From Streptomyces longwoodensis (lineage in GTDB: Bacteria; Actinomycetota; Actinomycetes; Streptomycetales; Streptomycetaceae), in contig NZ_KQ948549.1 of the NCBI RefSeq assembly GCF_001514125.1, forward strand, positions 707,257 to 771,256: a stretch of 64,000 nt of DNA, given 5' to 3'. Positions 8,406 to 16,804 of this stretch are shown here, in pieces; positions within the stretch are counted from its first letter, which is position 1, and every line of letters begins with the position of its first letter. The notes beneath the pieces are model-generated. The model saw only the letters and a list, made by a program, of their open reading frames with translations. It did not search any database and was not told the origin of the DNA. A program made the translations under genes and the position numbers.

Positions 8406-9491
8406 TCACAGGTCCGCCAGCAGCCCGTACGCCGTGGCGACGAACGGGTCGCGGGCGCGGTACCGGCGCGTGCACACCGCCACCAGGGCCGTCCTGGCGT
8501 CCGGCCGGAAGCCCAGGAACGCCTGCTGGCCGAGGGTCGCGCCGCTGTGGAAGTACAACGGCCCGCCCCCGGTCGGATGCCGGAACCAGCTCACCGTGTG
8601 CTCCTCCAGGTGCCCCCGGCCGCGCCGCAACACCGGCCGGCGCACCGACCGCAGCGCCCCCGCGAGCGGCGTGTCCCCGGGCCGCAGGTGGGCCTCCAGG
8701 AACGTGAGCAGGTCGTGCGGGGTGGAGCGCACCGCGCCGGCCGCCTGGAAGCCGCCCGGGTCGAAGGCGGGCGTCGGCGTCACCCCGTCCTTGCGCCGGC
8801 CCGTGGCGTCGAGGTCCGTGTCCCCGGGGCGCAGCGAGGTGCCGGTCAGGCCCAGCGGGCCGAGGAGGTGCTCGACGACCAGCTCCTCCCAGGGCACCCC
8901 GGTGGCCGCGCCCAGCACGTGGCCGAGGACGGCGAACCCGAAGTTGGAGTAGTGCCAGTGCGTCCCGGGCTCGCGCCGCGGTCGGTACCGCAGGAACGCG
9001 TCGACGACCCGCTCGGCCGGGTAGCGGGCGTAGGGGTTGGTGGTCCAGGCGGTCAGGCCCCTGCGGTAGAAGTCCCCCGGCAGGCCGGGCAGTCCCGCGG
9101 TGTGCGTGACCAGGTGCGCCGGCGTGGCGCGGGACGCCTGCGCGACGTTCTCGGGCGACAGCAGGACCGCGGCCCGCTCGCCGCCGGTGAGGACCCCGCG
9201 CCGGATCAGCTCGGTCAGCAGCAGTCCGGTGAACGACTTGGTGGCCGACCCGATCTCGTAGCGCAGGTCCTGCCGGGGCAGCGCCGGGGGAGGGGCGGTG
9301 CCGCCGCACCGCACCAGCCGTCGCCCGTCGCGCGACAGGGCGAACACGACGTCGGGGGCGTCGGCCGCGCCCACGGCCTCCGTCAGCCGCTCCGCGAGCG
9401 CTCCCTCGTCGGGTACGGCGCGGTCGCCGGGCGGCGGCACGGGGTCCGGGTCGTGGTCCTGGCCCGGCCACAGCACCGAGCGGCCGCTCAT
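8406..9491 (-). CDS. Beta-lactamase/PBP-fold serine hydrolase, last gene of peptide operon
   Basis: A 361-residue member of the class C beta-lactamase/esterase/transpeptidase superfamily. All three active-site motifs are intact: SxxK as SATK (Ser82, Lys85), YxN as YSN (Tyr181-Asn183) and the HxG equivalent as HSG (315-317). There is no signal peptide, so it should act in the cytoplasm. This is unusual for penicillin-binding relatives but normal for the esterase, peptidase and peptide-cyclase members. Its ATG overlaps the stop of the upstream gene (ATGA at 9488-9491). Its place at the end of an operon opened by a small peptide gene suggests hydrolysis or ring closure of a peptide, which is inference only. 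Confidence 0.85.
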   Translation of the reverse strand: MSGRSVLWPGQDHDPDPVPPPGDRAVPDEGALAERLTEAVGAADAPDVVFALSRDGRRLVRCGGTAPPPALPRQDLRYEIGSATKSFTGLLLTELIRRGVLTGGERAAVLLSPENVAQASRATPAHLVTHTAGLPGLPGDFYRRGLTAWTTNPYARYPAERVVDAFLRYRPRREPGTHWHYSNFGFAVLGHVLGAATGVPWEELVVEHLLGPLGLTGTSLRPGDTDLDATGRRKDGVTPTPAFDPGGFQAAGAVRSTPHDLLTFLEAHLRPGDTPLAGALRSVRRPVLRRGRGHLEEHTVSWFRHPTGGGPLYFHSGATLGQQAFLGFRPDARTALVAVCTRRYRARDPFVATAYGLLADL

Positions 9492-10408
9492 GACGCGTGC
9501 GCCAGGTCGCTCAGGGCCCGGGACGTGGCCAGCGTGGAGGCGAAGGCGGCGACCAGCGTGGGGTGGTACACGACGTCGAACAGCTCCTGGGCGTCGTCCG
9601 TCGCGGGCAGGCCGCGCACCGCGGGCATCGCGCCGTCCGGCTGCTGCGCCCCGGCGAACGCCTCCCAGGCGGCCTCGTCGAACGTGGGCCGGGGCAGACA
9701 GGCGTCGACGACGAGCAGTTCGCCCAGCAGGTCCCAGTGGCGCAGGTCGCGCCAGTCGTCCAGCCACACGGGCAGCCAGGCCGCCAGGTAGTCGGCGAGG
9801 CGGGCGGGCAGCCCGTCCGGGTCCTCGCCCCAGCGGGTGAGGTGGAAGACGGTGTGCGTCACGTCGTAGGCGATGTGCCCCTCCACCGTCCACGGTTCGG
9901 GGGTGCGCGCCAGCCAGGTCGCCGCCAGCGCCTCCTGCTCGTGGGGGCGCGGGGTGAGTCCCGACCGGCGCTGGAACGCGGACAGGCCGAGCCGTCGGTT
10001 CGGCTTCGTCTCCAGGGCGGCCCAGCTGTCCAGACGGTGGTTGAGCAGGGCGTGGCGCTCCAGGTCGGGCAGGTCGTACCCCAGCTCCTTGAACGGCAGG
10101 TACACCTCCCAGGGGATCGGCGAGAGCGGTTCCTTGTGCTGGCCGCGCAGCAGCATCCGGCCGCCGTCCAGGACCTCCCGCCAGGCGTGGTCCAGCAGGC
10201 CGCGCGCGAGCCGGGCCTGGCGCGACCCGGCGACGCCCTCGCGGAACAGCACCGAGCAGATCACGCCCAGTTCGCCGACCGGCTTGAACCGCTCCAGGAA
10301 CCCGACCTCGGGGTCCACGTCGGGCTCCAGCCGGAACCCGTCCCGGTGGGCCCACAGCCACTCCAGGGCGCGCGCGCCCACCGTGTGCACGAGCCGTGTG
10401 TCGGTCAT
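9488..10408 (-). CDS. Unknown alpha-helical protein, paralogue of the next upstream gene
   Basis: A 306-residue soluble protein that I do not recognise by function. It shares aligned blocks with the upstream gene product: a WL...FKPVGELGVIC N-terminal region, WEVYLPF, RRLGLSAFQRRSGL, PEPW, a THTVFHLTRWG motif and a C-terminal YHPTLVAAFA. The conserved His and Trp residues in THxVFHLTxWG could be functional. Predicted content is mostly helical, which would suit an alpha/alpha barrel or repeat fold. It is coupled on both sides: its ATG overlaps the preceding stop (10405-10408) and its stop overlaps the hydrolase start. It may be a tailoring enzyme or recognition protein for the operon's peptide, but no chemistry can be read from it. 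Confidence 0.7.
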   Translation of the reverse strand: MTDTRLVHTVGARALEWLWAHRDGFRLEPDVDPEVGFLERFKPVGELGVICSVLFREGVAGSRQARLARGLLDHAWREVLDGGRMLLRGQHKEPLSPIPWEVYLPFKELGYDLPDLERHALLNHRLDSWAALETKPNRRLGLSAFQRRSGLTPRPHEQEALAATWLARTPEPWTVEGHIAYDVTHTVFHLTRWGEDPDGLPARLADYLAAWLPVWLDDWRDLRHWDLLGELLVVDACLPRPTFDEAAWEAFAGAQQPDGAMPAVRGLPATDDAQELFDVVYHPTLVAAFASTLATSRALSDLAHAS

Positions 10409-11586
10409 CCGGTCCCTCCCGTCGTCCTGTGCGGCGTCCGCGTCCCCACCGGCGCGTCCCGCCGGGCGCGGTGTGTCAGCGGCATGCCCCCGTGGTGCGC
10501 TCCCGGCGCCGGGGACGACGGGGGCTGCGCGCCGCGTGGATCGTCCCAGCGGGCGAGGGTCAGCCCGGCGGCGAAGGCGGCCATGAGGGTGGAGTGGTAG
10601 CAGAGGCGGAAGCCGGACTCGCCGGATGCCGGCGCGCCGTCGCGCCGGGGGACGGTCTCCTCGCGCGGGACCTCCGCCGCGAACCGGCCGTCCTCCTCGG
10701 GCAGGGCCCCGGAGGCGAACTGCACGGCGGCGATCCGTGCCCAGGCCCCGGCCAGCTCCGCCTCGAACGTGGCGTCGGTCCCGGCCGCCGGCACGCCCGC
10801 CGCCACGGCCGCCACCTCGCAGGCGAGGTCCCACAGACCGCCCTCCAGGCACGTCACGAGCCACGCGGGCACCCAGTGCGCCAAGTGGTCGGCCAGCGCG
10901 GGGGGCAGCCCCGGGCCGCCGCGGCCCCAGTCGGTCAGGTGGAACACGACGTGGGTGAGCGCGTAGCCGGAGGCCCGCTCGAACGTCCAGGGCTCCGGCA
11001 GCCCGCCCAGCCAGGTCCGCGCGAGGAGCTCCGGCTCGTTGTCGTCCCGGCGCAGCCCGATCTGCCGCTCGGCGCACAGCACGCCCAGGCGGCGGGTCGG
11101 GAGCTGCTCGGTGAGCCGCCAGCCACGGGTCGCGGCCACGGTGGCGGCCGCCCGTTCGTATCCGGGGTGGCGCAGTCCGGCCGAGGCGAAGGCGGCGTAC
11201 ACCTCCAGCGGGTACGTGGCGAACGGCTCCGCCCGCTGCACCTCCAGGAACAGCGCGCCCTCCCCGGTCTGCCGCCAGGCGAAGGCGAGCAGGTCGCGCA
11301 CGCACGCGTGGAGCGGGTCGGACGCCGGCGTGCGGACCGACAGGGTCGCGCACACCTGGGCCAGTTCGCCCAGCGGCTTCCAGCTGCCGTCCACCCGTCC
11401 GTCCCGCGCCAGGGCGTCGTCGCCGAGCGCGAAGTGGGCGCGGTTGCGGGAGAGCCACCCGAGTGCGGCCTCCTGGACGGCCCTGACGGTCCGCCGGACG
11501 TCCGGCGGTGCGGCCGGGCCCTTGTCCACCGCTGCCGTCTCCCGTGCGTCCGCCGTGGCGGTGCGCCGTACGTCCGCCGCGGTCAC
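10405..11586 (-). CDS. Unknown alpha-helical protein, paralogue of the next downstream gene
   Basis: A 393-residue protein with a GTG start that overlaps the preceding stop codon (GTGA, 11583-11586). Residues about 32-330 match the 306-residue neighbour block by block: WLSRNRAHFALGDD, WKPLGELAQVCATL, PLEVYAAFASAGL, RRLGVLCAERQIGL, GLPEPWTFERASGYALTHVV followed by FHLTDWG, and YHSTLMAAFAAGL. It adds an N-terminal extension rich in Ala and Arg and a C-terminal Pro/Arg-rich tail of about 50 residues. There are no membrane segments. Two diverged copies in tandem suggest a heterodimer or two successive steps on one substrate. The family is not identified. Confidence 0.7.
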   Translation of the reverse strand: MTAADVRRTATADARETAAVDKGPAAPPDVRRTVRAVQEAALGWLSRNRAHFALGDDALARDGRVDGSWKPLGELAQVCATLSVRTPASDPLHACVRDLLAFAWRQTGEGALFLEVQRAEPFATYPLEVYAAFASAGLRHPGYERAAATVAATRGWRLTEQLPTRRLGVLCAERQIGLRRDDNEPELLARTWLGGLPEPWTFERASGYALTHVVFHLTDWGRGGPGLPPALADHLAHWVPAWLVTCLEGGLWDLACEVAAVAAGVPAAGTDATFEAELAGAWARIAAVQFASGALPEEDGRFAAEVPREETVPRRDGAPASGESGFRLCYHSTLMAAFAAGLTLARWDDPRGAQPPSSPAPGAHHGGMPLTHRARRDAPVGTRTPHRTTGGTG

Positions 11587-12305
11587 ACGGTCACCCCGCT
11601 GCCGATCAGCCGCGCGGCGCGCACCTGGAGCAGCACGCGGGAGTCGCCGCCGCCCATGAGCTCGACGAAGTCCAGTCCGCCCGGCAGGCCGAGGGTGTGC
11701 GGCACGTCCGGCAGCACCGTGAGCCAGCGGCCCGCGCCGGCCGCCTGGTACCAGTCCCGGCGCCGGACCGCGCGCACGAAGCCCCGGGCGACGTCCAGGG
11801 TGCGGCCCCGGGCGACCCGGGTGAGCGCGCAGTCCTCTACGGGCAGGGCCAGCGGGGCCAGGACCGCGAGGTGGTGGGTGAGCGACGGCCAGGGCGCACC
11901 GGTCAGCCAGGAGGCGTCGGGTTCCGGGCCGGGCTCCGGCACCCGCCCCGGCGCCGGGGCGGTCCCGGACGGTCCGGTCACCCGGTGCAGCGCGCGGCCG
12001 AGGGCCCAGTGGCTCCACGCCACGGTGGGCGCGGCCGTCGCGGGCGGCGGGTAGGCGTCGAACGCCCGCCGCGCCAGGTCGAGTTCGCGGGCGCCGGGCG
12101 GCGGTGTGTGGTCCAGGACGCCCGGCAGGAGCAGGTCGGCCCCGAGGACCCGGGCCGCCGCGAGGTCGAGGTCGCCCGTCGGCCGGAGCGGTGCGTCCAG
12201 GGGCTCGCGCGAGGGGTGGCCCCCGCCCCGCAGGGCGGAGGCCACTCCCGAAGCGAGGTCCTGCACCGCGCCCTGCAGGAGGGCGGAGGTACCTGACTGC
12301 TTCAT
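11583..12305 (-). CDS. Unknown 240-residue protein between peptide gene and paralogue pair
   Basis: A 240-residue soluble protein of unknown function, starting MKQSGTSALLQGAVQDLASG. It has aromatic and His-rich stretches (TVAWSHWALGRALHRV, PSLTHHLAVLAPLAL) and a C-terminal half with GRWLTVLPDVPHTLGLPGGL. A GGGAG ribosome binding site precedes the ATG, which lies 21 nt after the peptide gene's stop. Its own stop overlaps the GTG of the next gene. I see no catalytic motif, cofactor site or signal peptide. Position alone suggests that it handles, matures or recognises the small peptide. Confidence 0.65.
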   Translation of the reverse strand: MKQSGTSALLQGAVQDLASGVASALRGGGHPSREPLDAPLRPTGDLDLAAARVLGADLLLPGVLDHTPPPGARELDLARRAFDAYPPPATAAPTVAWSHWALGRALHRVTGPSGTAPAPGRVPEPGPEPDASWLTGAPWPSLTHHLAVLAPLALPVEDCALTRVARGRTLDVARGFVRAVRRRDWYQAAGAGRWLTVLPDVPHTLGLPGGLDFVELMGGGDSRVLLQVRAARLIGSGVTV

Positions 12306-12326
12306 GGGGTCGCTCCCGTCAGCCGG

Positions 12327-12512
12327 TCAGCCCTTCTTCGGGCGCGGTGTCGGGGGCGAGAGGAGTGCGGAGCCCCCGCCGGACACGACGGCGAGCGCGG
12401 CGCATTCCCTGCTGTCCCGGTAGACGCCGTCCGCCTCGGCGGGGTCGAGTACCGCCTCGAGGTCGACGTCGCGGATGCGGACTTCTTCGACGGTCTTCTC
12501 TGCGGAAGCCAT
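12327..12512 (-). CDS. Small peptide, candidate RiPP-like precursor
   Basis: A 61-residue peptide. The N-terminal half is acidic and helix-prone (MASAEKTVEEVRIRDVDLEA, then VLDPAEADG), like many RiPP leader peptides. The C-terminal part contains YRDSRECAALAVVSGGGSAL and ends SPPTPRPKKG, with a single Cys, several Ser, a Gly-Gly-Gly stretch and a basic Pro-rich tail. There is no signal peptide. I prefer the ATG at 12512 because GGGAG lies 9 nt upstream; an ATG at 12521 would add three residues. It is the first gene of a five-gene coupled operon. Alternatives are a small regulatory or antitoxin-like protein. It is not a precursor class I recognise. Confidence 0.6.
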   Translation of the reverse strand: MASAEKTVEEVRIRDVDLEAVLDPAEADGVYRDSRECAALAVVSGGGSALLSPPTPRPKKG

Positions 12513-12824
12513 ACCAACCATCTCCCTGTAATTGAGCTGCGGTTGGGCTCACCTCTTTAGTGTCCGATTACGTCCGGATAATGCAGAGAATTCGGAATTG
12601 CCGGAAATTACTTGTTCAATGTCCGCACGGTGTTATTGCTGCTCGCCGTCATTGCTGCGCGGTGCGGAAATCAACGGGTGGAAGCGTGCGCGGCGACGAC
12701 GGTGTGCCCGTGCCCCCGCACAGGCGTAGCGTCGCCGTATGAACGATGCCGGGTACGGCAGGGCAGCGGCGCGCGACCGCAGGCGGTGCCGCGCGGCCCC
12801 CGGCCGTCCGGGCGGAGGCCTCCC
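12513..12824. promoter_or_regulatory. AT-richer divergent promoter region with CGGA-type repeats
   Basis: This gap between the peptide operon and the SpoIIE phosphatase gene is markedly less GC-rich than its surroundings around 12520-12660. It holds three similar elements: CCGGATAAT (12574-12582), TTCGGAATT (12591-12599) and CCGGAAATT (12601-12609). They could be operator or promoter elements for the minus-strand operon. I see no protein-coding gene in it. Confidence 0.4.
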
Positions 12825-14942
12825 GTGACCGGCGCGGCCGACCCGTCCGGCGGGAACGCGGAACTGGACGCCGCTCTCGCGGAGACGGTCCGCCGCACCG
12901 GAGCGTCCATCGGCGCCCTGTACCTGCTCTCCCCGGACGCGGAGTTGCTGTGCATCGACGCCCTCTGCGGGGCCCCGGTCGAGTTCGCCCTGCCCTGGGC
13001 GCGGGTGCGCCTGACCTCGCCGGCCCCGGTGGCCCACGCGGTGCGGGAGGACCGGCTGATCTGGGTGGGCGACCAGGAGGAGCTGGCGCGCCGGTACCCG
13101 CGGACCGCGCTGGCCCTGCCGTACCCCCTCGCCATGGCGGCCGCCCCGGTCACCGGCGTGCGGCGCTGGGGGACGCTGCTGCTGATGTGGCCGGCCACCC
13201 GCCCGCCGTACATGACCGCCCGCGAGCACGGCAACATCGTGTCCAGCTGCCGCCGCCTGGCCCGCCTGCTCGAGGAGGCCCTGGAGCGCGGCCGGACCCC
13301 GGTGTGCGACGGCGGACCCCGGGTCGTGCCCGTCACCGACGAACGGCAGTCGGTGAACCCGGAGCTGGCGGCGGCCGACTTCGCCGAACGGCTGCCCGGC
13401 GGCAGCTGCGCCCTCGACCTGGAGGGCCGCTTCACCTACCTCACCTCCGGGGCCGCGGACCTCCTGGGCCTCGGGGCCGAGCAACTGCTGGGCACGCTGC
13501 CCTGGCAGTCCCTGCGCTGGCTCGACGACCCCACCTACGAGGACCGCTACCGGGCGGCGGTGCTCAGCCGGGAACCCGTGTCGTTCACCGCCTGCCGCCC
13601 GCCGGGCCAGTGGCTGGACTTCCACCTCTACCCGGACGCCAGCGGTATCAGCGTCCGGATCGTGCCCAGCGGCACCGGGCAACCGCCCGTCCCCGCGCCG
13701 CCCCTGAGGTCCGCCCGTACGGTCACCCCGGCCCGTGCGGGCCGGCTGTACCAGCTGACGCACCTGGCGGCCGCCCTGACCGAGGTGGTGGGCGTCCAGG
13801 ACGTCATCGACCTGGTCGCCGACCAGATCATGCCCGCGTTCGACGCCCAGGGCCTGGTGCTGTCGTCCGTGGACGCCGGCCGGCTGCGCATCATGGGGCA
13901 CCGCGGCTACGGCGCGCGCTCCGTGGAACGGCTCGACGGACTGCCCCTGGACACCACCTTCACCCCGGCCGGCCGCGCCCTGGCCAGCGGTATCCCGGCC
14001 TTCTTCCGCAACGCGGAGGAGATGCGGCGCATCTACCCCGACGCCCCGCAGGTCAGCGGCAAGCGGGCCTGGGCCTTCCTCCCGCTGAGGATCTCCGGCC
14101 GGCCCGTCGGCATCTGCGTGCTCTCCTACGACCGGCCGCACGAGTTCCCGGCCGAGGAACGCGCCGTCATGACCTCGTTGGCGGGCCTGGTCGCCCAAGC
14201 GCTGGACCGGGCCCGCCTGTACGACACCAAGCACGCGCTCGCCCACGGCCTGCAGGAGGCACTCCTGCCCCGGGCGCTGCCGAAGTTCGGCGGCCTGCGG
14301 GTCGCCGCCCGCTACCTGCCCGCCACCCGCGGCATGGACATCGGCGGCGACTTCTACGACCTGATCCGGCTCGCCGACGGCGCCGCCGCGGCCGTGATCG
14401 GCGACGTGCAGGGCCACAACGTCGCCGCCGCCGCGCTCATGGGGCAGGTCCGCACCGCCGTCCACGCCCACGCGGCCGCCGGCACCGCACCCGACCAGGT
14501 CCTCTTCCGCACCAACCGGCTGCTCACCGACCTCGGTTCCGACCTGTTCACCAGCTGTCTCTACGCCCACGTCGACGTGGCCCGGGGACGCGTCGCGCTC
14601 GCCGGCGCCGGCCACCCGCCGCCCGTGCTGCGCCTTCCCGACGGCACCGCGCGGGCCGTGCCCCTGCGACCGGGGCCGCTGCTGGGCATCGACCCGGTCG
14701 CGGACTTCCCCGTCACCGACCTCGCGCTCGTCCCGGGCGCGACCCTCGTCTTCTACACCGACGGCCTCGTGGAGGCGCCGGGCACCGACCTGGAGGACTC
14801 CATCACGGAACTCGCCCGCCACCTCGCCGACGCCGACGACGGGGACCTGGACGGGCTGGTCGACGTCCTGCTGAGCCGGACCAGCACGACCGCCCAGCGC
14901 ACCGACGACATCGCGCTCCTGCTGCTGCACCGGGAGGGCTGA
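12825..14942 (+). CDS. PP2C-type SpoIIE phosphatase with GAF and PAS sensor domains
   Basis: A 705-residue signalling protein. The order is a GAF-like domain (about 10-150), a PAS domain (about 190-275: LDLEGRFTYLTSGAADLLGL), a second GAF domain (about 310-470) and a C-terminal SpoIIE/RsbU-type PP2C domain (about 485-705). Metal-binding motifs are visible: MDIGGDFYDL, GDVQGHN, and TDD near the C-terminus (QRTDDIALLLL). Such proteins dephosphorylate anti-sigma-factor antagonists in response to ligands or stress. I chose the GTG at 12825 because GGCGGAGG lies 7 nt upstream. No anti-sigma or antagonist gene is adjacent, so its partner is encoded elsewhere. A very strong hairpin overlaps the stop codon. 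Confidence 0.9.
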   Translation: MTGAADPSGGNAELDAALAETVRRTGASIGALYLLSPDAELLCIDALCGAPVEFALPWARVRLTSPAPVAHAVREDRLIWVGDQEELARRYPRTALALPYPLAMAAAPVTGVRRWGTLLLMWPATRPPYMTAREHGNIVSSCRRLARLLEEALERGRTPVCDGGPRVVPVTDERQSVNPELAAADFAERLPGGSCALDLEGRFTYLTSGAADLLGLGAEQLLGTLPWQSLRWLDDPTYEDRYRAAVLSREPVSFTACRPPGQWLDFHLYPDASGISVRIVPSGTGQPPVPAPPLRSARTVTPARAGRLYQLTHLAAALTEVVGVQDVIDLVADQIMPAFDAQGLVLSSVDAGRLRIMGHRGYGARSVERLDGLPLDTTFTPAGRALASGIPAFFRNAEEMRRIYPDAPQVSGKRAWAFLPLRISGRPVGICVLSYDRPHEFPAEERAVMTSLAGLVAQALDRARLYDTKHALAHGLQEALLPRALPKFGGLRVAARYLPATRGMDIGGDFYDLIRLADGAAAAVIGDVQGHNVAAAALMGQVRTAVHAHAAAGTAPDQVLFRTNRLLTDLGSDLFTSCLYAHVDVARGRVALAGAGHPPPVLRLPDGTARAVPLRPGPLLGIDPVADFPVTDLALVPGATLVFYTDGLVEAPGTDLEDSITELARHLADADDGDLDGLVDVLLSRTSTTAQRTDDIALLLLHREG

Positions 14943-14966
14943 CCGGCACACCGGTCAGCCCTCCCG
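14931..14966. terminator. 16-bp perfect stem-loop overlapping the SpoIIE stop codon
   Basis: CGGGAGGGCTGACCGG (14931-14946) pairs perfectly with CCGGTCAGCCCTCCCG (14951-14966) across the loop CACA. The stop codon TGA (14940-14942) lies inside the left arm. The next gene is convergent and ends at 14970, so this should serve both strands. Confidence 0.75.
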
Positions 14967-14969
14967 AGG

Positions 14970-15296
14970 TCACGGCCGGGGGTTCGTCCGGTGCCAGGCC
15001 GGCCGCGCGTCGCTCCCGCGGCGCCCCGCGACCGAGGCGCACCGCGGGCACTGGCGCTGCACCCGGTCCGCCGCGCCGCCCGACTCGGGGAACGTGTCCG
15101 TCCAGGTGACGCCCGCGAAGCGGATCAGCCGGGAACGGCTCAGCGACAGCCCGCAGACCGTCTCGTTGCGCCCCGGCTCCCACGCGTGCACCTCCCCGGC
15201 GGGCAGCCGGCGGCGGCCCTCCTCCTCGTCCGTCCACTGCCCGGAGGCGGCGACGGCGTACGACGTGCCGCGTCCCTTGCTCCTCACGGTCCGCAC
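14970..15296 (-). CDS. Small conserved-looking protein of unknown function
   Basis: A 108-residue hypothetical protein. It has RLPAGEVHAWEPGRNETVCG, FAGVTWTDTFPE and CPRC, so three Cys residues (VCGLS, CPRC) could bind a metal or pair. Similar short proteins with an HAW...CG...CPRC pattern recur in Streptomyces, but I know no function for them. It starts with GTG one base after the stop of the SRPBCC gene (TGA-G-GTG), so translation is probably coupled. Confidence 0.6.
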   Translation of the reverse strand: MRTVRSKGRGTSYAVAASGQWTDEEEGRRRLPAGEVHAWEPGRNETVCGLSLSRSRLIRFAGVTWTDTFPESGGAADRVQRQCPRCASVAGRRGSDARPAWHRTNPRP

Positions 15297-15297
15297 C

Positions 15298-15711
15298 TCA
15301 CCCGGCCGCGCCGTCGACCCGCAGCCGCACCTGTTCCTCCAGGCGTCGCAGGCTGGTGTCCAGGGCGTCCCGCACGGCGTCCTCGCCGGGGTCGTGGGCG
15401 TCGTCGAAGAACGACAGGTGCACGATCACCTCGCTGGCGCCGCTGTCCACCCCGGCGACCTGGAGCCACCCGGTGTAGCCGCCCCGCTCACGGGTGCCCC
15501 ACTCGATCCGCATCTGGTCGGGCCGGGAGCGCAGGGTGGCGGAGGTGTCCTCGTCCGTGCGGTCCTCGTGCACCGTGACGGAGGGCGGGTCCTCGGCCCG
15601 TACGTGCAGCGCGTCGGGCAGCCAGGTGTCCATCTGCTCGACCTGGGCCGCCTGGTCGAAGACCTGCTCGGGCTGGGCGGGCATCGTGCGGGAGCGCTCG
15701 TACTCGCTCAT
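15298..15711 (-). CDS. SRPBCC-family protein (polyketide cyclase/START-like fold)
   Basis: A 137-residue protein beginning MSEYERSRTMPAQPEQVFDQ, the usual opening of the SRPBCC helix-grip fold, in which a hydrophobic cavity binds a small lipid-like ligand. The middle region contains RIEWGTRERGGYTGWLQV and the C-terminal helix contains DTSLRRLEEQVRLRV. Members range from cyclases to stress proteins, so the ligand cannot be named. It is co-transcribed with the 108-residue protein downstream and divergent from the MpaB-like gene. Confidence 0.75.
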   Translation of the reverse strand: MSEYERSRTMPAQPEQVFDQAAQVEQMDTWLPDALHVRAEDPPSVTVHEDRTDEDTSATLRSRPDQMRIEWGTRERGGYTGWLQVAGVDSGASEVIVHLSFFDDAHDPGEDAVRDALDTSLRRLEEQVRLRVDGAAG

Positions 15712-15889
15712 CGCGTCACCGTCCTCGGATCGGGGAGACGTACAGCGGACGCGTGCCCGAGTGGGCCGGAGGCAATCTTCTCTCCACGCCCCGCCACGTG
15801 CCGCCCGCCGCCCGCCGCCAGGTGTCGGGCCGGGGGCGGCGGGGCAGACGGTACGACGGGGAATGTCGGGAAGAGAGGCCGCAGCGCTC

Positions 15890-16804
15890 ATGAATCTCCT
15901 GCCGCCGGGCGCGTCGACCGTGCGCGACCGGATCGGCGCCGCGATCTTCACCCGGGTGGCCGGCCCGGACGGCCCCCGCAACCGCGCCCGCATCCACGGC
16001 ACCCCCGGCCCGCGCTGGTTCGGCCCCGACCGTCCCGTCCGACGGGTCCACGGGGACGCGTCCATGTTCATCGGCGGCCTGTCCGCGCTGCTGCTCCAGT
16101 CGCTGCACCCCCTCGCCATGGCGGCGGTGGCCGCCCACTCCGGCTTCCGCGGCGACCCGTGGGGGCGGCTGCAGCGCACCAGTACCTTCCTCGCCGTCAC
16201 GACGTACGGCACCGCCGACAGCGCACGGGCCGCCTGCGAGCGGGTCAGCGCGGTGCACGGGACGGTCCGGGGCACCACCCCCGACGGCCTGCCCTACGCC
16301 GCGTCCGACCCGCACCTGCTGTGCTGGGTCCACGTCGCCGAGGTCGACACGTTCCTGCGCGCCCACCAGGCCTACGGCGCGCACCCCCTGGACGACGAGG
16401 GCTGCGACGGCTACGTCGCCGACATGGCGCGCATCGCCCGCGAGCTCGGCGTCCCGGACCCGCCGACCGACCGGACCGGGCTCACCGAGCGCCTGGCCGC
16501 CTACCGCGGCGAACTGCGGGCGACGGCCGAGGCGCGCAGCACGGCCCGCTACCTCCTCCTCAACCCGCCGGTGCCCCTCGTCGCCCGCCTGCCCTACGGC
16601 GCCCTCGCCGCCGGCGCGGTCTCCCTGCTGCCCGACTGGGCCTCCCGCGAGCTGCGGCTGCCCCGGCTGCCCGTCGCGGAGGACCTGTGCGTCCGCCCCC
16701 TCGGCACGGCCGTGACCGCGGGCCTGCGCTGGGCGCTCTCGCCGACGCGCGCGGCCGTGGCCGCGGGGGAGACCGGGAGCCGGGTAGCTGGAGACACCCC
16801 CTAG
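15890..16804 (+). CDS. MpaB-family oxygenase-like protein (DUF2236)
   Basis: A 304-residue protein of the family known from latex-clearing protein and MpaB oxygenase-like proteins. It shows the typical PRWFGPDRPVRRVHGDASMF, SLHPLAMAAVAAHSGFRGDP, RLQRTSTFLAVTTYGTADSA and LLCWVHVAEVDTFLRAHQ blocks. The His of VHVAEVD is in the position expected for haem ligation in latex-clearing relatives. The ATG at 15890 has GAGAGG 11 nt upstream; an in-frame ATG at 15863 is also possible. The substrate is unknown. The stop TAG shares a CTAG palindrome with the stop of the convergent lipoprotein gene. Confidence 0.8.
   Translation: MNLLPPGASTVRDRIGAAIFTRVAGPDGPRNRARIHGTPGPRWFGPDRPVRRVHGDASMFIGGLSALLLQSLHPLAMAAVAAHSGFRGDPWGRLQRTSTFLAVTTYGTADSARAACERVSAVHGTVRGTTPDGLPYAASDPHLLCWVHVAEVDTFLRAHQAYGAHPLDDEGCDGYVADMARIARELGVPDPPTDRTGLTERLAAYRGELRATAEARSTARYLLLNPPVPLVARLPYGALAAGAVSLLPDWASRELRLPRLPVAEDLCVRPLGTAVTAGLRWALSPTRAAVAAGETGSRVAGDTP

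Noticed and set aside
15863..15889. Earlier ATG (15863) as start of the MpaB-like gene
   Set aside because: Possible, but the purine-rich stretch before it is only one or two bases from the ATG, while GAGAGG sits at a workable distance from the ATG at 15890.
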